Assembly: GCA_037074705.1 (NCBI GenBank)
Contig: CM073592.1
Location: forward strand, 21,548,629-21,612,628
Reading direction: 5' to 3'
Origin: Zhengitettix transpicula
Taxonomy: Eukaryota > Arthropoda > Insecta > Orthoptera > Tetrigidae
Length of the DNA stretch: 64,000 bases
A model generated the notes under the pieces. That model was not told the DNA's origin and did no database searches. It saw only the letters and a program-made list of their open reading frames with translations. Positions 9,646 through 22,169 of this stretch are shown one piece after another. A program made the position numbers and the translations under genes. Within the stretch, counting starts at the first letter, position 1, and each line of letters opens with the position of its first letter.

Positions 9646-11904
9646 ATATGGAAGTTAACTGTCCAATGGCTAAACGTTTTTTACAGTTTGAGATTGGCAA
9701 TCAGAGATATTTTCTCGCCATGCCTCCGTCTAGAAACGTAATTAATGAACGTGATAGAAATCTCTGCCTCAGATATGTGTGATTTCAAAGCCTGGATGTT
9801 CAATCTGAACGTCATATGAGAGACAGATTTATCGCAATATCTGAAGGCCGATAGAAAAGAAAGGCATCCGGCGCCCCCAGACTCGTGTCGCCGGTGAAAG
9901 CAGCTTCGATGTGTGTGTGTGTGCGTGTGTTGAAGAGAGGGAGAAAGACTGGTGCGATGTTTGCCCCGACTCCTTCTGTCGCGACATATTGGAGCAAACA
10001 GCCGGCAGGCGACGGCTTCATTGTCAGCTGCTGACCCCTCCGACGCCTAGGGAGACAGACGGCGGCACACATCAAAGACAGACACTCTCAAATACACGGA
10101 GCAGAGAGAAAAAAAATTGCCCTCTTCATAAGGCACTACACTCAGGAAAAAAAATCATCGGAGGTTATTAACATTCAACCCTTTAATAAAGTTCAAAATG
10201 ATTAAACAGCGGCTTCAAGCAAAAGACGAGGTTTGTTTTTAAAATATATCTAAACTTAATTTTTTTCCCTGAAAACAAAGGGCCACGGGAGGAGGTCTAC
10301 TAAGGATATGTGAAAGGACCCATTCGTATGTATGGACGAATTTTTATTTCTGGTCCAAACAATCTCTGGAAGCCCCGATGAAGGAGTACATGGGTTTGTC
10401 AATGATTGCGAAGTAAAGGAACTGCTTGAGCTGTCGGTTAATAAAAAAAACACATTTGACGATATCTTGTGAGAAACTGTTCATAATGTGTAGCAAGTCA
10501 TCGAAATTATTTTGATTCATTTCTTAGATTGAGAAGTCCCCCTGGAAAGGAAATCTAGACCACGCGGGTTTCTTGTCTGATGCTGGATGAGTTCGATTAT
10601 TGAGTGCCCCTTCCTGAATGCAACCAGCGTTACACCTTTCATACATGGCGCCAGTTCGCCCATTATTCGCAAAAGAAAAGTCCTATTGACGCACAATTAA
10701 TACATAATAATAACAATAACATTAATACCAAACTTAATACTCCTGGTTGTATTAAAACATACAGCTACAATAACAGCTGATTATTCACAATTAAATTCCT
10801 TAGGTTTTAAAGTTAGGGGTTCGAAAATCTCTGATGAAGATTAACTTCAACTCTTTTTAGGTTTTTTTACTAAGACTGATAATTCTGGTAATTTCTTAAT
10901 CATATGACCTCATAATTTACATAAGTGATTAATTAACGAGGTATTTAAATTTTCCTGAATAACTAAAACCTAAAACAAGTTTTAGTTAAATAAATCTTAT
11001 ATTGTATGATGTTTCAGGAATATTATGGGCGATGTAACATATATAATTGCCAACTCTTCAGGAATTCCGGAGAGTGGTAACTAATACACTCTGGATAAAC
11101 CGAACGTATTTAATAATTATCGTTGTCTGAAATACTAATGTAACAAATTATATCGACGTTTTTAGGAAATTAAATAGAAAAATATTTCAACTTTTAATTT
11201 AATGGTTTGAAGAAATGTAGCCTTTTTATTTTTTAAGTCTGATAAAAAAATATTGGGTTAATATATTTCTGTTACTTTAGTTTACGTTTTTAAGTGAAGT
11301 GAAGCTTTGCAGAATATTTGGTAAATTCACAATCGAGTAATATTGAGATCACCTGAATAAATTAAATGTCGAGGACTTGGTATTTTTACTCTCCCTGATA
11401 CCTACATGTCTCTTCCATAACGTCATAAGCTATACGTTTAAACCATTGAAAAATCCATAATATTAATTATTTGAGTCACTGTACCGAATTGAATCAAAGG
11501 ATGCATCAGAATTTCGTCATTCAGGTCTTTGAATGGTTCTTGTTTCTTCATCAAGGTCCTTATAAAAGTTTTTTTTGAAGCTAGTTGGTTGCCTGGGAGT
11601 TTATGCACCCCCAAATTTTGTTATCATCAAAATACTTCTAGATGCATCTCCTCGAGCAAGATTAAAGAATTTCTGGTGACGATCCCCACAAAAACCTATG
11701 AATTCGACACCAATCTTTGTCTATTTGAATATTTTATTATTAACCCACTCTCAGATGATTTCAATGCCAGTAGGAATTGAAATTTGATTTAAAGCTGTAT
11801 CGGTAGTGTCGCTATTAATCGGAGAAACTATTGATTAAATATTAATATGGTACGTCCTCAGAATATTTAATTTTTGGATTGGTCTCACAAGAAATTTGTT
11901 TCTC
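9646..11904. other. Spacer with a GC-rich block at 9840-10080
   Basis: 9840-10080 is GC-richer, with a short (GT)n run near 9911-9930. Overlapping frames run on both strands (9812-10075 reverse, 9911-10171 forward), so neither is favoured. The remainder is AT-rich, with the second copy of the 70-bp repeat at 10611-10682. No gene recognised. Confidence 0.35.
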
Positions 11905-12405
11905 ATGGGAAACGATGAAGTTACATTGCCAAATAGGGAATTAGATTTATTATATTCCAGAAGTAATTATAGACACAAGAGCTTGATGTGGATTAAATGT
12001 AAATACAGCCCATTCTACGAGACATCCGCGATTCAGGAAGTATTTACGAGCCGCTGTGCGTTTCCTGAGGGCAATCTGAAGCGACCATTCGCGTACTCGA
12101 GGTCATTCCTTTCAGAGAGCCTTTGTATTTATAGCGATGTTTTTTCGCCTTACTACCCATTTCTTCAGAGTATTCCTACTTCCCCCCACCGTCTCTCCTC
12201 TTCAGAATATTTCTCCCGCCAGCACAAATATGCAGAGAACGACGACTGCAGCCTCCATACACCATATTTTTCTCCGTTTTCTCTCTCACTGGGCGTGGCA
12301 TTAACGTCTTGCAATTCCTTTGTTCGTTGGCAATACTCCATCTCATCTTGTGTTCAAAACACAACGTACCCCCCTCCCCCTCGAAGAAGCGTAGTCACAT
12401 GCTAG
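11905..12405 (+). CDS. Unrecognised open reading frame, 166 codons, doubtful
   Basis: This is the longest open frame in the window. The first ATG is at 11905; upstream in-frame sequence offers only TTG at 11896. The product would be rich in serine, tyrosine, phenylalanine and proline, with no signal peptide, membrane segment or domain that I recognise. The region 12000-12640 is C+T-rich, which by itself lowers stop-codon frequency. No splice partner or polyadenylation context is apparent. It may be a chance frame or part of an exon; I do not recognise a function. Confidence 0.12.
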   Translation: MGNDEVTLPNRELDLLYSRSNYRHKSLMWIKCKYSPFYETSAIQEVFTSRCAFPEGNLKRPFAYSRSFLSESLCIYSDVFSPYYPFLQSIPTSPHRLSSSEYFSRQHKYAENDDCSLHTPYFSPFSLSLGVALTSCNSFVRWQYSISSCVQNTTYPPPPRRSVVTC

Positions 12406-13894
12406 CTATTAAGTCTACTTTCCACCTCAGACCATCGTGCATAAATCTCGCACTTTAACGGCGACCTCTTCCTCGCCTTCTGGAACCCGAACAGGAAGAA
12501 AAAAAAATACTTTTAAGAGGCAATTTCTAGGTAGACCCCCGCATCGATATTGTTGGAAAGCAGGAAGGAAGGAATTAATAGTAATAATGGTCCCTCCACG
12601 ACGTCACCCGAGGGAAACTTATGGGCTATTCCTTACGTCAAAGTGACTTGCGAACATAAAATAACTCACACGGCTCTTCACAAAGTCGTCTTGCTCAGTA
12701 AATAATTTTTATTTCCCTTGATAATACGGCTATATTAAATTATCTATGATTTAATTATAATTTGTATTAATTATATAAATAACAGACAACTTTTCTGCAA
12801 ACATTGTTGCTTGCGTCAGGTGATACCAAAAACGCAAGGACTGCACAAACCAGGTGACGAACTGAAAAACAAAGATTCAACAAGTATATGATTCAAAATT
12901 AACGATATGTTTGGAGAATTCAGTTTGTTTATTAATGGGTGTAGTAAAAAAATTAATGTCTGTCTCAAGAATAATATCACCTCGATTATTTAAAACAAAA
13001 AATATCAACCAATATAATTTTTTTATTTAGTCACATCTTCAGATAATTAACTTCGAGAAAAATTTATAAGACATTACAGTATTATTTTATAGAATAGAAC
13101 ACTATACTCTTAATAGTCTCAAGGTATACGTGGGTTTGGATCCTTTGAAATTTCTCTGTGTTCACAGCGCTTAAAAACAAACAGAATTCGCCACTTATAA
13201 TGGTTTATATATATATATATATATATTTTTAACGATACCCTGGTATTATGATACTCTTGTTTTCCGGGTTGATCCGCCGGGGCTGTTAGCTCAGCTTCTG
13301 ACTAGATTTAACTGACGTCACTGCCACGTGTTCAGGATATCCATATAACTTGTAATAAAAGAAAAAAATAATAATTATTAAAACAAACAATTGATTCAAG
13401 AATACTTGATAACAATCCAATGACCAAGTCAACAAATTTACTTTAATATTCTCTCCTTTTAACAGAATTTGACTAACATACAGACCATATTGATTTCAGA
13501 TTTAATTATGTCATACGGTGATGAATATTCAATATATTCTTTTTCTAATATTCGTCACAATACATGTAAGACTTCTGTAAAGCGTTTTTGATTCTTTATA
13601 ATAATTTTTATTTTTCACTGCTCGTATGATTATCTTCTATCCAACGATAACAATCAGAGATAATCCTCACAATAAAATAATTTCGTCGCATGTTATATTC
13701 ACTCATGGCCTCCACCTAGTATTTTCGGAACCAACTAAAAATATTTACCTAAACATCGTCTAACTACGTGAGGTTAATGATATTTAATTAATTTTCATTT
13801 TTATAAAACAAATAGAAATATTTTAAAAATCCCGCGCCGCATGCAAAGATAATTTCCCGACCAGAGATACTGTATTTATCAGACTTGATCGTCC
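12406..13894. other. Spacer with (TA)n and a CRE
   Basis: 12437-12660 is moderately GC-rich and frame-open but unrecognised. A (TA)n run lies at about 13206-13226 and a TGACGTCA octamer at 13313-13320, followed by CTGCCACGTG, an E-box. The rest is AT-rich with no gene seen. Confidence 0.35.
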
Positions 13895-14075
13895 TTGATC
13901 CCTCTGTTTGCTTCACGAATAAGTTATTTTACAAATGTTAACAAACTTAAGACCGACTGGAAATGACACGTCACATGGGGAGTTGGATATTGGACGTATA
14001 TTCTTCGATGTGGGTATAAAGTGATCTTTTTGTTTGTCCAATGTAGCAGAAATTACAAACGGAGGGGACACAATG
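13895..14075 (-). pseudogene. Penelope-like element GIY-YIG endonuclease fragment
   Basis: On the reverse strand, codons from about 14057 read CNFCYIGQTKRSLYTHIEE, the YIG half of the GIY-YIG nuclease motif as found at the C terminus of PLE reverse transcriptases. The frame stops at 13971-13973, and further on IREANRGIK, which resembles the conserved downstream segment of PLE endonucleases, appears in a broken context. No reverse transcriptase portion is visible beside it. The fragment lies 83 bp from family D copy 2. It is a dead remnant; a matching CYIGQTKRSLYT fragment lies at 41261-41368. Confidence 0.7.
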
Positions 14076-14157
14076 TAGTTTTTTTTTATATCATGAATGA
14101 AAATTAAACCATGCCCTTATTAATGGATAATGAGGATGGTGCCAGGTCTGCGCTATT

Positions 14158-14855
14158 GTAACATCCCGCCTGCCATCATGTAACACTCCACCACTGTGAA
14201 CATGTAACATTCCAGCAGTTGGAAATGGGAAGTCCAGATAGATCGTTCACCAACCGAGCTATACCTCCGTTAGCTCACCTGGCTACCGATCTAGAGGATA
14301 AAGGAAGAATTAAGAACAGGAAATAGGAAAGTCGGTAACGTGAGTGTTCGGGTTCAACTAATTGAACCTAGGCGTAGTGGTTGGTGTTTCGCTGCACTTC
14401 AGTCAAATAAGAGTTGATGAAGAATAAAGAGATTTAATAGTTAGAAATAAAATAAAGTAAGACAAACTGGCGGATAGCACAAGGAGCCACCGACCCGTCT
14501 GGAGGTTGGATCACGACTGTCGTTCCCAAGAAGCTATGAACAATTCGAAGACTCCGTTCCCCCTCCCTGATGATTTTAAGTCTCCAATGAGAAGAACTCT
14601 TACAGGGTGGAAGATTTCTGCTGCCGTGAGCATGTCTGCATAAGGTACTTAAAATGCTCACGTCTAGACGCAGCGTCATCACAGCTGCCTAAGTGGAAGG
14701 GGTGAATATTTATGTTGTTGTTTTGTTTAGTTACTCGCTATATCTAAAGTGATGTCTTTAACTGCATCAGCGTTCTTGCAGCTGCGCCCTCTTAGGTCCG
14801 CTATGCTGAAGAGACGTTATGATAAGAGGGCACGTGTAGACTATTATATTACACG
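14158..14855 (-). mobile_element. Family D element, copy 2
   Basis: The reverse-orientation partner of 6509-7186. Shared landmarks include GGCTACCGATCTAGAGGATA, GAACCTAGGCGTAGTG and CTGCGCCCTCTTAGGTCCGC. The two copies differ by several small indels. Both copies lie next to PLE-like sequence (an endonuclease remnant here, hammerhead-like units at copy 1), so family D may be part of, or preferentially inserted in, a PLE. The 82-codon reverse frame is not conserved in frame with copy 1. Confidence 0.75.
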
Positions 14856-15954
14856 ATACTATCAAAATAGATTTTCAATTAATTTGCATCACGTAAAACA
14901 TTAAATTTAATATCCGAAATAATATAATTCAGATTGTCTGGTATAAAACTCACGCCATTCAATGATGGGACACCAAAGCAGACAACTCAATATTCATTAC
15001 GTCCAAGTCAGCAGGACGCGTTGGCATTTCAATCATTTTTCTGAGTTTCGATAGTTCCTTGGTCGACAAAATGTTGAAAGTGGCCTACTTATGTTTAAGA
15101 GGAATGAAGTGAACCATTAATTAGGCGCACCGCTATTATTAAAGATAAAATGTGACAATATTGACTGTTTAATGTTTAGGTTTTGGGTTTTCCAAGCAAC
15201 CACTACCATTTCTAGAAGACTGGATTAACTTGAAACAGACAGAAACATTTAGGCTTCACTAAAAAGTGTAACATAATAAACGTTGATGAAAACCAAATCT
15301 GGTTATTTTAGGGGCACGGCGTTTGCTGGTATCTTTACAGAGTGTTAATCAATATTCCTACAAAAACTTCTTGTTTGAAAGTGAAACTTTTCAAAATTGA
15401 CAAAAATTACGTCGTGGTTAATATTTTATCTAGTCTGCCTGGTGAAGTCTATTGCGTCGGGACGCTTGCCCCCCCGTCCCCCGTCCCCCACACCATGACA
15501 TCGGGTCGTTTGACTCAAATGGTCTCCCTTCGTGAAGCTTTGCCAACTGCTCTTAAAAGTTACGATATTACTCTTCTGATTGGAAGAAATAAAAAGAGTT
15601 GATCTGCGCACTTTTCCAACAAGCCCTTGTTTGGCCACTCTCTGAATTTATTACGGTTATATGCTTATAATATATACGAGGAGACACTTGAGACCAAATA
15701 CAAAGTGACTGTAGCTGTGTAACAGTTACGACTCTCGGTATTACCACTCATATAAAAAGTTTTAACTTCGAAAATGTGTCTAGAGGGATGTCAGTAGAGT
15801 TGTTATACCTGCTTGTATTTCATATCTGTGAATTAAGGGAATATTGAGAAGAAAACATATATAAATATACTAATCATCGGTAAGACGATTTGATTGTAAA
15901 TTTACCATCAACTTTCCATCCGAAAAAGACTACATGACGTTTAAACAAATATCT
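14856..15954. other. Spacer, no gene recognised
   Basis: Mixed AT-rich sequence. A C-rich patch lies at 15468-15495 (CCCCCCGTCCCCCGTCCCCC). The frames at 15342-15638 overlap on both strands and show no domain. Confidence 0.35.
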
Positions 15955-16606
15955 AATAAGTAAAATAGACTGTGTGTGTGTGTGTGTGTGTAAGTTCCGG
16001 ATACAAATCCACGTCCGTGGAGAAAATTTGATCAAAATTCGTACACGTGTTCCTTTAGAACTGGAAACAAACACTGTGGCGGATAAGACACATCGACCGA
16101 ATTTTCAAACATGCTCAATCGGCCGATATTTGCGTCGAGGTCAATCAGATTTATAGCGTTTATGCCCATGTTTTTTGTGTATAATTACTACCCCTTTCTG
16201 TATTGTTGAGGAACACCCTTAGGGGTGGGCGTGGAGGCGCCTTACATAAAGAAATAACGCAAAACCAACCGAGATTGATCCGGGTTTATGGATGCCGCTA
16301 TAATTATGACATTCAACTTGCAGTTTAACCTATAGGGGCGGGGGTGTAAATTTTCAAAGATTTTAAAACGGCTGATATATTTGAGGAAAGATACTTTTTC
16401 GGAGTCAATGAGATAGGTAGCGTTTCTCCAGATATTTTTTTGTATAATTTAAATCCTTTGGAGGGAGCACCTATAGAGGTGGGGGTGAAGAGGTGGTACA
16501 TAAAAATAATAACGCATAAACGATCGAGATTGGAGTCAAATCCGAGGTTATGGATGTCGCTGAGTTTAATTATGACAACCCGGGCAACGCCGGCCACCCA
16601 TATTGT
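15955..16606 (-). mobile_element. Family C element, copy C2
   Basis: In reverse orientation: it ends at 16606 with CCCGGGCAACGCCGGCCACC, the reverse complement of the family C head, and starts near a (GT)n tract at 15971-15992. Two internal units of about 220 bp are visible (about 16100-16330 and 16345-16590), each running from a GGGGTG-like run through CGGCCGATATTT or CGGCTGATATAT to CGAGATTG and GGTTATGGATG. AAATTTGATCAAAATTCGTA matches the 3' region of C1 in reverse. No coding domain. Confidence 0.7.
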
Positions 16607-17487
16607 GATATTTATTGAATATAGGAGAGCAGACATGCAATTTTTCTTTGCCGGTAGAATAATTAAAATATTAATTAAAATTTGGGGGAATTAATTTTTT
16701 ATGCTTTAATGTTGTAGTGGAATGATAATGGATTAAATACATGCTGATGTAGCGGTAGGGTTTTCGTTAAATACTTCATACCACGATATTATTTATTTGT
16801 AAATTTTCCGTGCAAAGAATTACGCCATAAATTAACTTTCAATGGGAAATTAACTACACGTTTATGTGTGTTATTGTATGATAAATAATGTAAAAAACGT
16901 CAGAGACTGTCATGGTGCAATTGATCATGGAAAATGGCTGCTTACAATTACGAACTAACATTTACCCGGCTCTGAATTTTTCGATGATTGAGTAGCTTAC
17001 GAGCGTGAAATTAAATACGCAATCCAAAGAAGTGGTGTATAATTTCCAGTTGCCCAGTGGCGGCCACAACATTCATAAATGTCAGTGGTAACGCTTGTTG
17101 CGGAGCGGCGTATCCTGAGGGTGGATGCTGATGGAAGCAGGCAGCCAGGTAGGTTGTTATTTGCTGGCTGTGGTGGACCCAAGGGTTGGAGTGTATTTGA
17201 CAGGTGGCTTGGTCTGCCTCGCCTGCTCCAGACAGACGGAAGCAGCGTCCATTAGCCATTACGCCAGGCACCGCGACGTCAATACGGAGGACCCTCTGCT
17301 TGCTTCGTAGTAATACAGTTGCTTCCCCTCTTTGCAGCACAGTCGCTCTGCAATAACATCTTCGAGATATTATTATGAATAGTTAATATTTTTATTTTCA
17401 CAAGAATGATTTACCAGCAATCATTATATTCTTGTAGCCGATTTTCTTCACAGAAAATACTTTTCCTGCTTCCATAACAGCAATCTA
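16607..17487. other. Spacer with a GC-rich block at 17010-17340
   Basis: 16607-17000 is AT-rich. 17010-17340 is GC-richer and holds overlapping open frames, the longest 109 codons on the reverse strand (17011-17340). I recognise no domain. The sharp compositional edge makes it a candidate exon or conserved element, with no further support. Confidence 0.3.
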
Positions 17488-18165
17488 TCTAATAAATAAA
17501 ATACTGTGTTTGTGTGTGTTTATATGTGTGTATGTTCCGTATTAAAATCTACAACCCTGGACCAAATTGGAAACCAACTTTTGTACACAAGTTTCTTTCT
17601 AACCAGTAATAAACACTGTGGGTGTAGGGGGTGGTAAACTTCAAACCTACTCAAACGGTTTACATTTGTGCCGGAGAAATATTTTTCAGGGGCCAATGAG
17701 ATTGATAGTGTTTCTACCAATGTATTTTTCTTATAATTTCAACCCCTTTCGACATGGAAGAGTAGCAACATTTAGGAGTGGGAGCGTAACAGAAAAATTA
17801 ATGCGAAAACAACCGAGATTGGAGTCAAATCCAGGGTTATGGATGTCGCCTAGTTTAATTTAGACATTTAACTTTGCAGTTTAACCCCAGGAGTTGGGTT
17901 GGACGGGGGTGGAAAATTTCAAACATGCTTAGACGGCCGATATTTGTGTCGGATAAATATTTTTCAGGGGCCAATGAGATTTATAAGATTTCTCCCTATG
18001 TTGTTTGTGTATAATTTTAATCCCTGTAGGCATAGGAGGGTAGCACTCATCGAGGTAGGGGTGGAGGGGAGTGACAAAACAATAACGTAAAACCGCCCGA
18101 GATTAGAGGCAAATCTAGGGTTATGGATGTATCTGAGTTTAATAAATGATCCAGCTAGGAAGGAA
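17488..18165 (-). mobile_element. Family C element, copy C3
   Basis: Begins with TCTAATAAATAAAATACTG and a (GT)-rich tract, and ends near AATGATCCAGCTAGGA, a degraded form of the CCCAGCTAG terminus. Two internal units (about 17610-17865 and 17890-18130) share CAGGGGCCAATGAGATT and GGTTATGGATGT. These units are the same as those in C2, in the same order. Confidence 0.7.
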
Positions 18166-19477
18166 TAAAACTATTTAATTCCCGCTATCAGTAGCTTGGT
18201 CCGATTTTTAAAAAAAGTGGCACAACACTGTTTACTGATGGCGCGTTTTTTTGGTAAAACTTTAAATCGGTCTGCTTTTTAGTTCCTTTAAAAGTGCTGG
18301 GTACTGAAACCGATATAACGGGTTGTCTGTTTTTATGTCCGCGCGGTGCAGCGCAATCTGCAGTACAGTATAGAATTTTGAAACGTTCATTTCCCCTGAT
18401 TTGACTTTATACAAGTGTATGTTCTTTTGTTGAGTCGAGGCACTCCATTAATAACTCCGATATCGCCTCGAAACCTCTGTAATTTAAACAACAATCTTCT
18501 CGTGTGACGTTTTCATTGGTTCCCCTCCAAAGCAGCATCTCGTGCGAAGATCCAGATGGCACAAGAACACCAACTTCTTCCAGTAGCAAAACGAGAGACT
18601 TTGGAAAATTACTTTAATTTCCGCCGGTCTCCATCGCCTCCCCCCCTCATGCGCTTGCCTTAAGCGGTGAGACCTTATTTCATTTCCAAAGTATCAATAC
18701 AAGTGAAATTCTCAAAGGGGATAAAGAACCTCGGCTCCTCCCCTGATAAAAATGTTTCTTACACCCGCCCTTCTTCTTTCAATTTCCCGTACTATTGTTC
18801 TGCCTTTGATCAGCCGAAAGGAGGGAGAGATTAATCTTCAAGAGAACCTCCAACCCCCCCATCCCCGACAGTATTCAATACTATTGTTGTGTCTCGGTCG
18901 ATGGTGGTGTTATTTATATATTTCTAATTTGAAACTTGGGCTTGTTGACATCAGCCCGCATAGAAAAGGATTACAACTCTGTCTGATTGGCTTTCACGAC
19001 ACGGAGTCGTGAACTTTGAACGGAAGTTAATCTTGTTAATCATTTTGTTAAAGGGTTGGGAAGGAAGTAAAATAGGTGCTACACCTGCTCCTTTTGAAAA
19101 GTGCAATCAGGTAAAATATTACCATCTGTGAATGCACGGATCAATTTATAAATTGTATGTTCTTGATATGGTAATAAAGAACCGAATTAATGTATTGATC
19201 CAAAATTTTGATGTATTTTCAGTCATTTTTCATTAGTTATACAGACAACTTCGATGCCGAAAATTACTACTTCACATCAAATATTATTAATCATGGTTGT
19301 GTGACATGCCAAATTACACCAGTCAACATTTTTATAAATTTGCGTACTGTAGTAATTTTTTAACGTGTTTAATTTCGTGTCTGTGATACTAACATCTTTT
19401 GAGTATTGATATCACGGGCCGCGAGCTGAGATCCCATGACACTGTGATTAGAGTATTTTTTTTAAAAAAAATTAGAC
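18166..19477. other. Spacer, moderately GC-rich at 18400-19020
   Basis: No repeat shared with the rest of the window. Open frames at 18407-18589 (reverse) and 18752-19012 (forward) have no recognised domain. C-rich and T-rich runs near 18640-18660 and 18850-18865. Confidence 0.35.
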
Positions 19478-20093
19478 GACGAAAATAATCTATATAATAA
19501 AAAGGGATGTATATTTGTATGTATGTATGTATGTATTTACGTTGTTCTTTATACAAATTTTATCGCGTGGGCAGAATGCAACAAAAATTGGTATACGTAT
19601 TCTGCCAAAATCGAGAACCGGTACTGTTGGGGTGACAAACCCATAGCATAAAGGTGGAAAGAATTATAATTAAAAACCGTGATCATTAAATATTAAATTA
19701 CTGCGCGCCAAGAGACAATGACGTCACGCGAGAGAAAGACGTTACTACGCAACGAACAAAGGAAATAACTCCTTTATTAGGAATGAAATAAAGCAGAAAT
19801 ATTTTCTTTAAATAAAAAATATAATTTTATACAGCAATACTCCATCGAATGATAATAAAGAAGAATACGAATTACTTTACCATCCTTGAGGAAAATGTAA
19901 GTTAATTTTCACGCTGTGTTAGTTGTGAGTCTAGCTAACAATTTCATCAATATAATATTTCGTAATGTATGAAGACTGAGTGACGATTATATCCTGAAAT
20001 ACACAAGGAATATATTTAAGTATACAATTAAATACTTTTTCGAGTTTATATAAATAAGTACACGAGCAACGCCGGGCACCCAGCTAGTTTATT
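19478..20093 (-). mobile_element. Family C element, copy C4
   Basis: The terminus near ATAATCTATATAATAAAAAG is followed by (TATG)n at 19517-19536, and the other end is GCAACGCCGGGCACCCAGCTAG at 20069-20090. Part of it is the reverse counterpart of 46615-46862 (same ATAC/TATG tract, same CGCGC and TGACGTCAC block). TGACGTCA lies at 19719-19726. It lacks the two-unit internal structure of C2 and C3. Confidence 0.75.
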
Positions 20094-20127
20094 AATAAAT
20101 GTAAATTACTGAAATTTTAAGCAATCA

Positions 20128-21358
20128 GATTCATTTGTATATTAATGATCTTCCAGAACATATGGAACCTGTAAAATCGGTCTTATACGCAGATGACACT
20201 AATTTGTTAATTACGGACATTGATTTAAATAATCTCAATGCGAAGATTGAGACTGCATCTAGAAACCTAAATACTTGGTTCGCCGCCAATAAATTAACGC
20301 GCAATGTACAGAAAACTAAGTTAGTTCGTTTTACAACAGAAACCATCAACATCGTAACGGATAAGTTCGCAGATCATGCGACTTTTCTCGGTTTGCAGTT
20401 CTACAGTAAATTAAAATGGAACTTGCACATTGACCGCCTCGTGCGCAAACTTAGTTCTCTTTGTTACTCATTGAGACTATTGATGCAACAAGTTGATACC
20501 AAAACTGCTTCTCTAGTCTATTTCGCCTACTTTCATTCACATATGTGTTACGGTGTTGCCAACTGGGGCAATTGTTCTCGTAGTGTGGATGGTTTCAAAC
20601 TGCAAAAAACGAGCCATTAGAATTATATCAGGTTCAGATGCTAGAGAAAGCTGCAGACCGCCGTTCAAAGGACTTCATATTCTGCCTCTACCTAGCGCTT
20701 GCATATTAGAAGTACTAAAATTTGTTAAACGCAACATGAACCTTTTTGCAAGTAACGGGGACAATCATGGAGGAACCGTTCAGTTCTCAGGTCTGACAAG
20801 CACAGCCTCAGTCTCTATGAGTCTAGCGTTCATTATTCCGGTATCGCACTATTTAACAGCCTTCCTGAACATGTAAAGAACATCAACAACTACAACGCAT
20901 TCGTCAAGGAGTGTAAAACTTTCCTTGTAAATGAAACTTATTCCTCCGTACACGATTTTTGGAATCGGTCTCACATTCGTTGAACTGCCTTGCCTACCAA
21001 ATTGCCGAATATTCTATAAATATGTAAATAGTTTATCCAGTTTTCCCCTTTTGGTTCTGTTTTTCCTGCCTCTGCTTTCTGTTTTAGAAAATATCCATGA
21101 CGACATCCCTCCGTACCTAGCGACAGGAGATTAATACCAGGAAGTGATTAGTGTCGCGTGCGTGTTTCCTAAAGATATGATTGTAGTGACTAGACAAATG
21201 TGAACAGATATGATTTTTTGTGTGTGTGTGTGTGTAAGTGTAACCTGTTAATATTAATTCTGTTTATATGTAATTTATCTACTGTACATTTGTGACGAAT
21301 CCTATTTCCTCTAAAGAGGGCTAATGCTGTATAAATCTATCTATCTATCTATATATGT
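20128..21358 (+). pseudogene. 5'-truncated LINE with reverse transcriptase remnant
   Basis: The reading frame opens in the RT palm: YINDLPEHM, then VLYADDTNLL, the catalytic YADD box. It continues through NTWFAANKL and FLGLQFYSKLKWNLHI, typical of CR1/Jockey-type non-LTR elements. A frameshift near 20603 (an A6 run) moves to the frame with RAIRIISGSDARESCRPPFK and LHILPL; another near 20800 restores the first frame, giving LFNSLPEHVKNINNYNAF and a stop at 20981-20983. A 3' UTR of about 350 bp ends in (TATC)n at 21336-21355, a usual LINE tail. The 5' break near 20128 fits incomplete target-primed reverse transcription. It is inactive. Confidence 0.88.
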
Positions 21359-22169
21359 TAAATTACTGCTGACATATTTAATTAGGATGAACAACATTAA
21401 TAATTATAATCGGGTCAAAGTATAAACATTGATGCTCCTTACGAGAGAAGATGTAAATACGCCTCAGTCCTAACGTATGTTTTTTTTTTCAATAATCAAA
21501 GGTCGCTTCATATTTGCTAACACGGAGTCCGGTGTAAAGTTGTGAACAATTTAATTACATTATACCTGTATATTGTCCTTAAATAATATAATTGTATTTC
21601 AATACAAAATATTGAACGTAATGAAATGCATTACGTAGTTTAAACAGTTTATTTGTGATTATAAAATTTATTTCAACGATCTTTACACTTTTTCATGTGA
21701 TTCACTGGTTGTGTGATCACCCTTGGCCTTTTTGGATCCAGCTGAACCGAGATGTCTGCTGTCACAAAGCCTTTGAAGTTACGGTATTGTGACTTATATT
21801 AGTGCAGGTGTCAAGAATTTAGAGTTCGACGACAAAATAAGAAACAATTCGCCCAAGGAAGCCTGAAACTAAAATATCAATGTAACGTTCAGCGGACACA
21901 GAACGGTAATTTATTTGTGTTTCTGCAATACGTTATGTATTTTACTACGTAATATAATGCATCCATACGTAAATAAAGATTTGTTTTTTATAAATCTCGC
22001 AATTGTTAAAATGATTTATGTGGTCGTGGATTGTTAATTGATCTTTAAAGGAGCCGAAGCTTAGCATTTTCTCCAAGTCGCAGTTGGTAACACTGTTGTC
22101 TTTCTATCGTTATTATGTTAAAGCATTTATTTTTTATACTCCTTGTAAAATAAACTTTTATTCCTTTTC
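21359..22169. other. AT-rich spacer
   Basis: No gene, shared repeat or regulatory cluster recognised between the LINE tail and the family A copy. Confidence 0.4.

Noticed and set aside
10830..10860. CTGATGA box as a further hammerhead-like motif
   Set aside because: No helix II pairing and no GAAAC within reach.
13010..13060. Reverse-strand CTGAAGATG as a hammerhead-like motif
   Set aside because: It lacks the GAAAC box and helix II complementarity.
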